Shown: positions 35,775 to 47,228, numbered from the stretch's first letter. The stretch: 64,000 bases of DNA from Tipula vernalis (GCA_958295665.1 OY282559.1:135573241-135637240); one strand, 5' to 3'. The notes: a model not told the origin generated them from the letters alone. A program made the numbers and translations.

Positions 35775-36044
35775 TGTAGCGGCTAAACACTAAATAAATA
35801 TGCAAACGGGATATTGCTCGTTGCTGAATATAAAGATTTCGCACATTCTTTAAATATATCGAAAATATTGATTGTCAATATATATTGCGACTACTGAAGG
35901 TAACCAAAATATTTTAATATAAAAACCGTCCGCAATCTATAATCCAGTCAGTCAAATTTCAAAATTAATACAAAATCAATCGGGACTTCAATATTGTGAA
36001 TTAAAAAACTAATTAAAGATAAATGTGTCTTTCATTTTGCTACC
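35775..36044 (+). repeat. 3' LTR of CsRn1-like element
   Basis: It begins TGTAGCGG and ends GCTAC(C), the short inverted LTR ends TGTAGC/GCTAC(A) with the last base changed. It is preceded by the purine-rich CCAGGAGGGGAG (about 35,760-35,771). Length is about 270 bp. Tc1 sequence resumes right after it. Confidence 0.7.
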
Positions 36045-36047
36045 CGA

Positions 36048-36296
36048 ATATCCACTATGGTTTAATTTTAAGATGATTCTGTCTTTCCTTTCGGATGTTT
36101 TCTTTTGTTTTCTGCAATTTTCACTGTGCGGTTAAGTCACGACCTCGCCATTTTGGAGTGATTTCTTAATTCTAGACACAACATGTTTATTTTTTCCAAC
36201 TATATTGGCAATTTCATATTGTTTAAATGATAAATGTTCCAATAAATCTGTAATACGTTGCTTTTTTATCAATATCATGTCAGCTTTTCGTCCCAT
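36048..36296 (-). pseudogene. Tc1 transposase, N-terminal piece
   Basis: The start codon is at 36,296-36,294 (MGRKADM). The product begins with the helix-turn-helix typical of Tc1 transposases (LSFKQYEIANIVGKNKHVVS, then RIKKSL), followed by a basic linker (RKQKKTSERKDRIILK). That domain binds the transposon termini. One in-frame stop lies after EVVT. The reading stops at the 3' LTR of the nested CsRn1-like element and resumes at 34,078. Confidence 0.75.
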
Positions 36297-36658
36297 TATG
36301 ACAGTAACGCGAAACTCTTAAAAATCACTTTGTTAAACAGAATTGAAAATTATAACCTATCACACCGATAAAGAACCACTAACAAATACTTAATAAAAAA
36401 ACTATGATACCTCATTTATTGATTGCACTATTTAGGTACTACCGTTACCTAATGTTCATCAATCGCTGCCTCGGGGAAGTACAAAATTTAGGAAAATACT
36501 CATAACAAATTCAAGAGAAATAACGGTAAATAATTTTGTGCGTCATAAACGGCGCTAGACTTGTGCTATAAAATAAAGATAACATTTCCCGGAAATTGGT
36601 TGTATTAATAGTGCAATTTTAGAAAATCAAAAGTTGCTAATTCAATGGCCATGTACTG

Positions 36659-37207
36659 TAAGGTTGGGAAAAAACTATTGAGAGATTTTTGTCACTAGAT
36701 CATGTACGAGTATGGTGTGTTATATCGGGCAACACAAATCAGATTGCGTCATGCTACCCGAAAGATTCTTGATTAGAAAGGCGACATTTCGTGTGAAAAG
36801 TTATGTTAGTGTAAAAAATGAGTAAAATTTCTGAAAAAATTTGGTATATTTTACTATGAAAAAGGCAAAAACGCTTTCCAAGCTTGCGAAAAAATATATG
36901 GTGTTTACGGTCAAAATAAGGAATTATGTATCGATCACAAAAAAGTTTTAAACCATTTGCTTGATACACAAAGACGCTCGATTGTTGGGTGTCGCATGAA
37001 TTGTCGATGGAAAATTTGATTGGACAAATTTCCATCAGCGAGTCGCTAAATAAATCATTATTGGCGATGAAAAGTGGGCAAAATAAGGTCAAAGGATTTA
37101 TTCTTAACTCTGCTGTCAGCAATTAACCAGATTGCATTAAAAAAAAAAACCGGCCGGAATTAATCAATAGAAAGCTTGCTGTCTTCCATCATGATAACGC
37201 CAGTACA
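36659..37207 (+). mobile_element. Mariner (mellifera/cecropia type), 5' half
   Basis: The terminus TA-AGGTTGGGAAAAAACTATTG (36,659-36,680) matches the inverse of the mariner end at 43,447. The transposase reads in fragments: FYYEKGKNAFQACEKIYGVY, then a frameshifted or deleted stretch, LDCWVSHELSMENLIGQISI, LLAMKSGQN (remnant of the first Asp region, GDEKW), and after a deletion PELINRKLAVFHHDNA (second Asp). It stops at about 37,207; the 3' third is absent. The TA at its tip is the same TA that ends the Tc1 element. Confidence 0.75.
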
Positions 37208-39826
37208 CACACATGTGCGTATCTTTAATTTGAATTGTTGTTGTAGTTGTTCACTGTTGTATCCTAATAATATTCGAAATTCATGACTTTCACTGATTAG
37301 GTAACAAAACCGATTGGTTTGTGACCAAAAATTTCAATTCTTTTTTTAATTTTACGATATTAAGGCTTTACTTAGTTTATAATTTGATGGCTCTGACTTT
37401 TTATTTTATTTCATATATGAGGTTGATTTAAAGCCAAATTCACACATTCTTATTATATTTGGGTTGCAAAGCAAAATTGGTCATTTTTTTTTTTTTTTAA
37501 TCAAATCCAAATAGTCATCTGATCACCAAATAAATAAAATTAAATAAATTTCAATTTTCATATCCCTTTATTACCACCAACCTAATCAAATCAAATAACG
37601 ATCGTCATCAAACTATATTGGAACAATTGACAAGAAGGGCAAATTAGTTACGCAATGCAAATTTTAATATTTTTCAATTGGATTTTGATGAATTTATGAC
37701 ATTGAGCGCTTGCTAATCAATAAGCTTGGATAATTTTTTTTTTGTTTATAAATGCGGGAAGATCGATCGGTCCTCTATATACATAGATGTGAATTGTAAT
37801 TCATGTGAAATGTTTGTTAAAGGGAATTGCCATTCGAATACGAGTACAACAAAGAATATTTATTTAAATGTTACGTGTTGCACACACCTTGAATTAGGAT
37901 TAACTATAAAAATGAAGAATGAGTATCCTCTTATATAATCCTTCCGATGGTGCGTACAATACTAAAGGACGACACCTTTTATTCACAATAATGGTAATAA
38001 AATGTAAACAAACATTTTAAGAGTTTCTTTCAATCGTTGTTGGTCCTTTTGTTTTCGCTAATCGCGTTTTTGTGATTCGAATTTATATGATCAGACCACC
38101 ATGAGGACATTTGCGACAACATACAGCATTGTATCATATAAATACTATAATCTCTTAAAAATTTTTATAGGTGGGCTGCGCAGCATACAAGGATGAGTAA
38201 ATTTTATTATTGTGGTTATAATGCTCAATGGCTTAAAAAAAATTAATAATCGTTTTTTTTTTTACAAATGATTTAACAAGACATGTTGTAATAACATTGA
38301 ACAAATTTGCACATTTTCTTCAATTCTGCAAAAGAAGATCAATAATAACGCACGCTTCAATTTCTTTCTTTCGTTTTTTTTTTTATTAATATTCTTGTAA
38401 TTTACCGTGAAGATGGTAAAAAGAAATGAGAAAGCAGCAAATAATGTTCATCATCCTTTCTTTAGCAATATTCTTATTCATTCAACCATTAATTGATTGA
38501 CTTAAGAATACGAGTTTGCAGCCATTGTGTGCAGGTCATTTCTGCTTTATAGAAATAGATAGGCCAAGATGTATTTAAAGCGCGCAAAAAATTCTAAAGA
38601 TATTTGGTTGAATGAAAGTTTTTTTTTTTTTTCAAAATTTGATTGACGTCTGACGTCAAATGCATCGCAAAACTGGGTTGTAAAACTAAAAAAAAAAAAT
38701 CGTTTCGATTTATTTAGATTAGATAACAATGATGTGGTTTGGTTATGCTTGTTATCGAATTCGAAATGGTTATTCCGTTTGAATGGGATTATAACATGAT
38801 ATCAATTTAATATTTGTAAATTAAAATTGAATTTTATGAAAATGTACAGCTGTACAGCTCATATTTTGACCAAAACCAAGTTTTAAGCATAAGTCGATGT
38901 ATTTTTTTTTTGGTTACGTAGGTATTGGCTTGATTTGATTTGTTTGACCCGTTTCCACCGTTATAGCTGAGGTTTTATTTCTCTTGAAAATTTTTTCAAA
39001 GTTCATGGATGAAGTGACGAGTGGGTTAAGCTTGGAGCATAAAATACAGTTGCCAGCTCTATTTAAATGAACTTTAAAGTTTAAGGAACAAACATTAAGA
39101 CACTTAAATGCGTTTTTATATTATTTTCATTAATTCTCCCCACAGTCACAATATTTCCACAGATAGAATCCGTCCGAAGAAAGAAGAGAATAGGAAATGT
39201 CCAAAATCTGTCATAGCGACCGTCATACGCTGTTTAAAACTCTTTGCAGGATTTATTTATTCTTTTCACAAACAGCTAAATGAGTTAATTAAAAGCAAAT
39301 ACTTTCCATTCGATCGGGAGCTTTTGGCTATCTTCCTCGTCCAGCGTCTTACGTTGATCATGTAGCTTTACAACAGACATTAGCTATAAAAAAATAAATC
39401 CATTGTTTTATTCTAAAGCTTCTATACAAAAGCTCAAATTTGTAAATTTCTATATTGGACTAAAATTCGACAATTAATTGGCCATATGGAAAATACAGTT
39501 GGTAGGTACGGGGACAATGGGTCCCAACGTGTATCTTCGGGGCCACACTTTCGAAGTAGGATATATCTGTTTTTAAGTTTGAGGAATCTGTAAGCCAAAG
39601 AATTCTAATAGTACGTGAGACGCTTTCTAGAATGGAATTTACTTTGTTAATGCAGAAATCTAATTCGATTTGAGTGGAAATTCTTGCAAAAAAATCATTA
39701 TACAGTCTTCCATCTGACAAACAGGTATATTCGGTTGAAAGCGTCTACGTGGCTCTTAAGATTAGATAATTTTTGCCCTTAACGGTATTATGAAAATTTG
39801 CGGCCATCAAATATTAAAGACAAGGC
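37208..39826. other. Gene-free stretch
   Basis: AT-rich with long T and A runs. ORFs at 37,726-37,938, 38,547-38,729 and 39,460-39,720 match nothing I know. Within 39,108-39,365 the phrase SKYFPFDRELLAIF (39,286-39,327) resembles the gypsy RNase H TKYSTFDRELLAIY motif and may be a tiny pol remnant. Confidence 0.45.
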
Positions 39827-40153
39827 CGTCGCACATTGCGGCCGATTTAAAAAAAGCTGGCTAAATTTGAAAAACTGAAGTAAATTATAACAAAATTTGC
39901 ACTCAGGGGATTTTTGGGTCGTGTAATGATTTGTGATGCATATTTGTGCTGTTTATTCGCATGGAGTGGCCTTTATATAAGTGATGGGATTACTGTTCAT
40001 CAATTGTAATGTAATGACTCGTCAATGATCCAAAAAATTAGTATATCTCATGTTTTTGTTTGTTTTTGTTGATGATAAATCCGGTGCTAGTCGATTACAA
40101 ATCATGTTACCATACAGATGTCTTAAAATGGATCTCAAGAAAAAACAACTAAA

Positions 40154-42050
40154 ATGGCTACAAACACTGCTAAAAGACCAGATCTAGAACTTACTACGTG
40201 CCGTGCCAAATTAACAGAGCTCAGAGACGAGATACTACAGTTATCAAGTATTAACGCAAACAAGTTGACTGCCGCCATCCATAAACTATATTCCCGGTTA
40301 CTACACGTTCAAGGTCATCTTCAGCGACCAACTAATTCTAACACATATGGACCACAAGCCTCTAAATCATTGGATACATGTGTTTCATCAATTGCGGAAC
40401 TAGAGAAATCTCGCACACAAAACGAATCCTTAAATAATTCTATCGAAGCGGTAAAGCTCATCAACGTGGAAGATTCAACGTCATTTTCCGGAACTCACAT
40501 ATCATTAGGGGAAAACTCGGAGTCATTCAAGCAGTCTACATCAGCTATAAGCGGATCTTCAGTTATTAAACAGCTATTATAGTAAAACAATCAACCATTG
40601 AGGAACCAATCCATAGGTTGAATCCAAATACTATCTTCCCAGACATGAGTCATAACCAATTTGGTTGCTCAAGTTCAACAATTAACACAGCAGCTTGAGG
40701 ATATTAGGCTACAAAAGGCAGTGATGGTTTCGAATCCAACCACATACGCAACGAATTCCGAGTTAGGAGCAACTAATCTAATTTTAGCACCAATGCATGG
40801 AGAAACAATCAATCTCACTAGTAAACAGTACGCAGAATCCATAATCAAATAAGCCACGGATACAACGGATTGTAATTCTCAAATACCACCAATGATGCCT
40901 TGGGTAAATCCTCAAACTCAAACAAAGGCGCCATATTCATCCACCTTTAATCAATATTTACCGAATTCGACTACTGCAGCTGCGATTAACACTGGCAGTA
41001 GCTCATCGAATATATCCGTTACAGTTCCACAATTTTACCAGGCTTCTGTCCCAAATTATTTAGCAGGCAACATTACATCTAGCAGCCCGCCTGTCTTTGC
41101 AAATATTCCACAAGTTCAGTATAATATGCCCCAGTTCAATACGCGTAATATTAATCAACATAGCAGTACGAGTCATGATTAACCCAGGAGCTTTGTTATT
41201 GATTAGGCATATCCTTTGATGCTTCAAATTGAAACGTTAGCCAGTTTGATGAATCTAAATAATGAAACATTAGTAAATGAATTAAGTTTCGTCCTCAAAG
41301 GTATCGCGCTTCATTGGTACTGGAGTTTTCGCCGTAATAATCCTAATTTACTATGGAACCAGCTAAATGCTACTTTCCTCGAGAAGTTCGAAGATCGCCG
41401 TACAGATGCAGGAATTCGTCAAACGTCGCAGACAGCCAGACAGCTACCGCGCGAAAATTTCATGGAATTTTATCAATATGTGTGGAGCTTAACGCTACAA
41501 TATCATACCCCATATCCGGAATCTCGCCTCATCGAAGTATTGATAAGAAACATGAACCCTCAATTACAATATCATTTAACGGACCGGTATTTTAAAAACG
41601 TTAATGAATTAATTAAAAACTGTATGGCGTGGGAGAATACATGGTCCCGATTAAAAATGGGACAATCTTACTTATTATCCTTACGCAAGACCATCTATTA
41701 ATGAGTTACAGTTCAACGTTGATAATTCAGAACATACTGCGACTCCCGAGCATGTACCAGATGTATCCGAAATAAAATACGACGCTGCCAATTTTCCGAA
41801 AAATTCCCAATACCCATCCCAAGCATGGTCATTTTTACGACAACAATTCAACAAAACACCTGATAAAGAGCCGATTTGTTTTAATTGTTTTGATATTTGG
41901 CATACGTTCCGCAAATGCAAATTGCCAGAGGGATTATTCTGTCATCGTTGTGGTTACCGGAATATGACCATGCATAATTGTATTCGATGTTCGGGAAACC
42001 AGTCGAAGGGTCAGTGGGGAGCTGGGAACCTTGTACCCTACTACCAAGCT
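40154..42050 (+). pseudogene. Ty3/gypsy-like gag pseudogene
   Basis: ATG at 40,154 opens a frame that continues to 41,701 with only a handful of in-frame stops (around 40,580, 40,630, 40,656, 40,850, 41,180 and 41,193), so it was one long ORF. The N-terminal part is helical. A Ser/Thr/Gln-rich linker follows. 41,216-41,640 is the retrotransposon gag (capsid) domain (LKGIALHWYWSFRRNNPNL, FLEKFEDRRTDAGIRQ, FMEFYQYVWSL). After a frame change the nucleocapsid knuckle CFNCFDIWHTFRKC (CX2CX4HX4C) appears at about 41,878-41,919, followed by a second, altered Cys-rich unit (CHRCGYRNMTMHNC). Confidence 0.82.
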
Positions 42051-42382
42051 TTTCCCAATTAAAGCGGGCATTCAATGAACCTGAGTACACAGGCATCATC
42101 AAGCCCAACGACACCTACAACCATACTTCAAAGGAACACCCCAAAGCCGAATACCGAACAATAAATAGTCAAGAACCATCTCATTTCATCAAAACTAATG
42201 CCGCAGTTCCACCCCAAATTAATAATACGGTCATACAAACTAGCACATCATCTAGGAAACACAAATCTTACACCAAACTGTCCCGAATTGGCTCAAACCA
42301 CCTCCACAAAAAAATTTGCAAGCAAACGAACGTATCTATTGGCAAAATAAGCGATTATAGAAAAATAATGTCGTCTCATCCG

Positions 42383-42690
42383 TCATCACCATGTCAAGAG
42401 CAGATCGTTGACCTTATGCGTTTGTATCAGTTAACGGAGAACTCACAAAGGGATTACTAGATATTGGAGCTTAGGCCGGAAAATAGGTAGTGACTCCAGT
42501 ACATTCTGTGGACGGACGATCAACCGCATGGGTGATCGAATGTACAGTCGCTGATTACGAATCTGAAGTCAGAGTTGCAAAATTAAACTCCCTTCATCCC
42601 ATACTGACAACCCCTCTTCGTGAAACATCCAAATTTCGATGTCAAAGATGCGGCTCGCTCTGGTTGACTAATGACTGGAAAAGTCGATAA
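42383..42690 (+). pseudogene. Protease region following the gag pseudogene
   Basis: PYAFVSVNGELTKGLLDIGA (42,413-42,472) matches the gypsy-type aspartic protease start, with D-I-G replacing the usual D-T-G. Stops follow immediately (TAG after GA, then another). 42,490-42,690 continues the domain in frame with decay. It is cut off by the mariner fragment at about 42,775; no RT remains. Confidence 0.65.
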
Positions 42691-42774
42691 AATCTTACAA
42701 ACAAGCGAAGAAGACTGACACATAATCAGCCATGACATTGCTAAGGAATTAAATACAGTTTTAAACAATTTGCC

Positions 42775-43447
42775 TAATGATTGATATACTCGTACTAAGA
42801 AGCTCGATGTTTGGTTATCACAGGAATTGTTGCGATGAAAAATTTGATTGATAGAATTTCCATCAGTAAATTGCTACTGAAACGCAATGAAATGGATTCA
42901 TTTTTGAAGTAAATCATTCATACTGGCGATGAAAAATATGTTAAATACTAGAATGTCGTTCGAAAAACGTCACGGTCAAAGAAAGGTGAACCACCACAAT
43001 CGATTTCAAAGCTACCATTGACGCTCCATAAAGTTATGCTGTGTATATGGTGGGAATACAAGGGAAAATACCTTGTCAAACGATCGAACATACATATTTT
43101 TAATGAGCCGGTCAAAAATTGAGAGATATTGGCTTGGAAGTTTTGATGCATCCGCCGTTTATCCCAGACTTTGCACCTTCTGACTACCATTTGTTTGGAT
43201 CTCTGTAAAACTCCCTTGATGGTTTAAAGTTAGCTTCAAAAAAAGGACTGTGAAAATCACTTGGCCAAGTTTTTCGCCGATAAACCCCAGAAGTTCTACA
43301 CCGATGGAATTAGGAAAATTCCCAAAAAATGGCAAAAGGGCATAGATAATAATGGTTAATATATTCAAAAGTTAAACTCATTTTGAATAAAAAAAAAAAT
43401 ACTTATCAAAATATGGCAAAAAATCTCTCAATACTTTTTCCCCAACC
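42775..43447 (+). mobile_element. Mariner (mellifera/cecropia type), 3' part
   Basis: Transposase fragments read KKLDVWLSQELL, LKRNEMDSFLK-like text, NVVRKTSRSKKGEPPQSISK, IWWEYKGKYLV, then after a deletion and stops ENHLAKFFADKPQKFYTDGI and KWQKGIDNNG. It ends in the terminus complement AATACTTTTTCCCCAACC (to 43,447). The second catalytic Asp region is deleted. It overlaps the coding region seen at 36,985-37,200, so these are two copies, not one split element. Confidence 0.75.
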
Positions 43448-43854
43448 AGTTTTTCAAAAACTTTAATAAAATCCGCAAAAGCAGCTTAAAGCAGCCAATT
43501 TTTTATTTGGAAGATAATATTTTCAGCTATACAACCTCTGGTAAGTTTTACAATCGAACACGTTCTGTCGTATCGAACACAACTTTGATACTTTCAAAAT
43601 TAGTACATTACAATTTATTTTCATGTTTTACTTACATTCAGAAGTTGATTCCATTTTGTGCGATAGGAATTGGTTGTGCTTTCGATTTTCTGTATTACTT
43701 TCAACAAGCGCGCTTGATATTTCACGAACTAAGTTAGCATTGTGACAAATATTGTAGAGCAGATAGAAGGAAATATAATCTTCTATGAGTGATTCCTGAA
43801 CGTTAGACATGTACTTTAGCCAACCCAATGGAAAACAAAACCCATCTAGAAACT
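43448..43854. other. Interior right part of the Transib-like unit
   Basis: The minus-strand ORF 43,628-43,936 reads through the terminal repeat. It includes EDYISFYLLYNICHNANLV and REISSALVESNTENRKHNQF, which I do not recognise. It might be a transposase or capture remnant, or chance. Confidence 0.3.
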
Positions 43855-44968
43855 TTTTTTTTGGAAATTTGGCCAGCTTTTTACGATTTGGCCGCACTGT
43901 GCGTCGGGGTAAGTGTGGGGAGGTTATCGTGATCATGACAAGATGTGTCTATGAAATGTAGATAACGACAGCCCCCTTAAATTGGTCGTCCAGCTTAAGT
44001 TGCAAGTATGAATAATGCAGAGTTTAAAATGGGATTTCATTTTGCTTTTCGCCCTTCATTTTTGTTCAAGAGCGATAATAAAAACTGTTAAAAAGTTTTT
44101 TATAAAGATCGATATTTAAAAAAAAAAATATCGCTCTGAAGAACTGAAGCATTATTTTTATTTTAAGGCTCTTGCTCTTCCACTATCGCGTTTGTGTTAT
44201 CGTAGAAAATAAATACGCTCTGCTCTGATTAATAAAAACGTTATTATTATATTGCTCTTGCTCTTGTTATTACGGCAAACGGTTACATTCAAAACCTTCT
44301 AAATTTCTTTAGAAAGCCAGATTGTTTCATTAGCGAAGTGGGATTCTAAAATGTTTTTTTGGTAAAGTTCTGGAATATGGCGAAATAGGATGGAACTTGG
44401 ATATTCCTTAACTGATTTTAGTGAAATTTGACACGCGCGATTTAATTGGGATTCTAAATTGATTTGTAGGTGAAGTTCTGCGATATGGCCAATTAGGATA
44501 GAACTTGGCTATTTCTTAACCGATTGTGATGCAATTTGACATGTGCGTTGGAAATAGGATTCTAAAATGATTTATGGATGAAGCTTTGGAATATGGCCAA
44601 TTTGAATGGAACTTGGCCATTCCTTTACTGATTTTATTGAAATTTGGCACGCGCGATGGAAATGGGATTCTAAAATGGTTTTTAGGTGAAGTTCTGGAAT
44701 ATGGCTAACTAGGATGGAACTTGGCTATTCCTTAACCGATTTTAGTGATTTGACTCGTGCGAATTGTTTTTGTGATTCAAAATGATTTTTGAATATGGCC
44801 AACTAGGACGGAACTTGGCAATTCTTTAACAAGTTTGAGTGAAATTTGACTTGTGCGTTGGAAATGGAGTTTTAAAATGATTTTTAGATGAAGTTCTGGA
44901 ATATGGCCAATTGGGATGGAACTTGGCTATTCCTTAAACGTTATAAAGTTCAGGAATATGGCCAACTA

Positions 44969-45839
44969 AAGGGTTTTCCAATAAGGACTTGACAACTTTG
45001 AACATTCACTGTGAACGCACCCTTAAACCAATAACCAAACTGTCAGTGTCAAAACATTCAATAAAGACAACATTTTCATCATTATGAAGTACACGAATGA
45101 ACAACGTTTACAAATAATTAAAATTTACTACAAGTCGGTGACTGCAACTTCAAGAGCGTTAATTCCAATTTTTGGTCGTAATTATCGTCCCAGTAGATAA
45201 GCAATTCATAATCTAGTGAAAAAATTTGAGTCTAAATATTCGCTGTCGGATGTTCCCGTGCCAGTGAGACAACGGGTTGGTGGAAGTGCCGAGAATATTG
45301 CTGCCGTTCAAGTGTCTGTCGCAAACGAACCAAAATAGTCGATTCGGTGCTACAGAGACATGTTGCGTTATTTCTTTGGTCAATTGCATGAGCTAGACAT
45401 TAATGATATGTGGTTTCAACAAAACGGTGCGATATGCCACACAGCGGGTCTAACAATCGGCTTATTGAAATCTAAATTCGATGAACGTGTTATATCCAGA
45501 AATGGTCTTGTCGATTAGCCGCCTAGATCGCGTGATTTAACATCTCTAGACTTTTTTTATGGGGCTACGTTAAATCATTGGTCTATGCCAACAAGCCGGC
45601 GCCGTTAGAGAAGCTCAGAGCCAATATTTTTCGGTCGAAATGTGTGGCCGAGTAACCGAAAATTGGGTTCAACGAATCGACACTTGCAAATGTTTCCGTG
45701 ATAAAATATGAACGATGTCGAATTCCATACATAAATGTTTTGATTGTACTTTGACCCAATAATACAATTTTCGAGATATCTCAAATGGTTTGCGTTTTAT
45801 TTAACAAAAAAGTTGTCAAGTCCTTATTGGAAAACCCCT
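44969..45839 (+). mobile_element. Internally deleted mariner-like element
   Basis: The inverted termini are 31 bp and nearly perfect (AAGGGTTTTCCAATAAGGAC against AGGGGTTTTCCAATAAGGAC, and on through TTGACAACTTT). They are flanked by TA (44,967-44,968 and 45,840-45,841) inside a 108-bp unit whose sequence is restored when the element is removed. Length is 871 bp, about two thirds of a full-length element. Confidence 0.92.
45084..45734 (+). pseudogene. Deleted IS630/Tc1/mariner-group transposase
   Basis: The start is ATG at 45,084 (MKYTNEQRLQIIKIYYKS). The N-terminal helix-turn-helix follows (ALIPIFGRNYRPSR with a stop, then AIHNLVKKFESKYSLSDVPV). A large internal deletion after SVANEP removes the first catalytic Asp region. 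The C-terminal part holds DINDMWFQQNGAICHTAG, where the second catalytic Asp is Asn. RVISRNGLVD and PPRSRDLTSLDFFYGA follow, with the catalytic acidic position just downstream (LD). The ORF ends at a stop in FHT*, 45,732-45,734. Non-functional by deletion, stops and the D to N change. Confidence 0.85.
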
Positions 45840-45988
45840 TAGGATAGAACTTGGCTATTCTTTAACTGATTTTAGTGAAATTTGACATGTGCGTTGGAAA
45901 TGGGATTCTAAAATGATTTTTGGATGAAGTTCTGGAATATGGCCAACTAGGATGGAATTTGGGTATTCCTTAACAGATTTTAGTGACC

Positions 45989-47209
45989 TGTCCCGTGCTA
46001 ACTCGTCTAAATTTAATCTCAACTCCATAAACCTCTTGAAAGTATTTATATTTATGTAAATGCAATATGCACGCAGAACTAGGTTGGTTGATTCCTAGGG
46101 TGGTTCCTCCAATTCTCTCTAGCTAAAATTGTCAATCATTAAACATGTGACCCATGTGTCCAACGGAAATGATATGATTTTACCGTTCTTATCATCAGTC
46201 TATCATGGCTTTCTGGTTAGTTCTCATGATCTGAGCTAACTAAGCTTACTCCTAACATTTAAAGTTCTAACGTATTCCCATTTTCTCTTCTGTTTCTCAT
46301 TATTTTTAAAACAAAAGGTGATATTTAGCTTGCTTAAACCAACAAGAGAATTACTCTCTTCTCGAAATTTAGTTCAATTAGACTTTGAAAATTTATTTAT
46401 TTATTAGTTTTCAGTCGTCAAAGATCTATTTGATATGCAAGCAGCGAAACAAAACTCGCCCATTAAATTTTTGTTTTCATTCCATAAAGAGTGAGTTGGT
46501 AGAATTTTGAAAAACCTATTCCTCTGTTAATTCTTTCTCTTCACTCTTTTACTTGTGATTAATCTTTGTAGTTTGTATAAAAATAACAAATTACAATCTC
46601 AATATTCCGAATAGAATCTTTTGTTGTTTTTTTTCCTATTTTTACTCTCTATTTTCTCACTAACGTTACAGAAGCGAAACAAAATAAAATATTCGCATTT
46701 CGTATGGTGACAGGCGATCTAATTAATGAGATTGTAATACTTAATGCAAAACGTCTACTTTAATTTGAAGAGTCGAATGATTAGGAATAAGTTTATTTTT
46801 ATATTCGACGAGTAAGCCTTCACATAACGAGTTGAAAAATATTCCCAATTCAAAGAGTAAGAGTAAATCATATTTTTCTCTTACTTTTTATTTAAATGTA
46901 AAAGAATGAAAAAGCAAAAGCAAAATTTTGTGAGAATTTAGAGTAAGAATAGATTCGAAGATTTTTTCCTTAAATCTGTGTTTGTTTTTAGAATAGAGTT
47001 TTTAAGGGTGTCGTTCAAAAATTCGATTTATAATTTGTTCGATGATGTGTTCATCGACATGGTGGTCTAAAACCTGATCTTTATCCCTATTTTGTTTTGG
47101 TCTTTCGTCGATCCGACTATAGTAGATATCCTGTTTCTCCTTTGACTTGAAACATAAATTTTAAGGCTCTTTTCCGTTTTCTCCAATATAACAGTAAAAC
47201 TTCGTTACA
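45989..47209 (+). repeat. LTR (5') of an otherwise lost retrotransposon
   Basis: It starts TGTCCCGTGCTAAC directly at the break in the 108-bp unit and ends CTTCGTTACA, giving TG...CA ends and a length of about 1.2 kb. A primer-binding-site-like TGGCGCCC follows one base later. No second LTR was found. Confidence 0.65.
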
Positions 47210-47210
47210 T

Positions 47211-47228
47211 TGGCGCCCAAAGTTTCAG
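47211..47228 (+). promoter_or_regulatory. Primer-binding site-like sequence
   Basis: TGGCGCCCAAAGTTTCAG lies one base after the LTR. TGGCGCC starts are common for tRNA primers. The primer tRNA is not identified. Confidence 0.6.

Larger units (their letters stand above)
34080..36044 (+). mobile_element. 5'-truncated CsRn1-like gypsy element
   Basis: It contains pol from the reverse-transcriptase thumb onward, a polypurine tract and one 3' LTR. 5' LTR, gag, protease and most of the RT are absent. It interrupts the Tc1 gene. The RNase H and chromatin-proximal integrase phrases (SPRQLRHLDYIAQFTADIHY, DHKPLTTAI) resemble the CsRn1 branch of Ty3/gypsy. The left junction lies in an exact 7-bp inverted repeat (34,071-34,087), so this end was probably formed by a rearrangement and not by normal integration. 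Confidence 0.8.
23047..36658 (-). mobile_element. Tc1-family transposon, split by two LTR elements
   Basis: The inverted termini are CAGTACAAAGCCATTGAATT (from 23,047) and, at the other end, the complement of CAGTACATGGCCATTGAATT (to 36,658). The match continues for about 30 bp with three or four differences. A TA follows the right end (36,659-36,660); the left flank has AA where TA is expected. The transposase runs on the minus strand in three pieces (36,296 to 36,048; 34,078 to 33,511; 23,416 to 23,205). With the two nested LTR elements removed, the remaining Tc1 sequence is about 1.5 kb, the normal Tc1 size. Confidence 0.85.
39832..43901. mobile_element. Transib-like terminal pair enclosing nested elements
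   Basis: The left end CACATTGCGGCCGATTTAAA (from 39,832) and the inverse of the right end, CACAGTGCGGCCAAATCGTA (43,901 inward), match over about 45 bp, continuing through AAAAGCTGGCYAAATTT. Both are flanked by the 5-bp sequence CGTCG (39,827-39,831 and 43,902-43,906). A 5-bp GC-rich duplication and CACWRTG ends are the Transib signature; CACAGTG is also the RAG signal heptamer. No transposase was recognised: the interior has been taken over by a gypsy gag/protease pseudogene and a mariner half. It may be a non-autonomous Transib. Confidence 0.65.
44018..45988. mobile_element. hAT-type foldback element, copy 2, right end lost
   Basis: CAGAGTTTAAAATGGGATTT (from 44,018) and the following ~320 bp closely match 9641-9985, including the GCTCT/AGAGC-rich terminal domain. 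About ten units of the ~108-bp repeat follow in plus orientation. It is interrupted at 44,969-45,839 by a mariner-like insertion and truncated at 45,988 by an LTR. There is no right array or right terminus. Confidence 0.85.

Noticed and set aside
39460..39720. 86-codon minus-strand ORF next to the Transib-like end as transposase remnant
   Set aside because: It lies outside the terminal repeat and shows no recognisable motif.
36661..43447. One mariner element split by a 5.6-kb insertion
   Set aside because: The 5' piece and the 3' piece both contain the LDxWxSxEL region, so they overlap and must be two copies.
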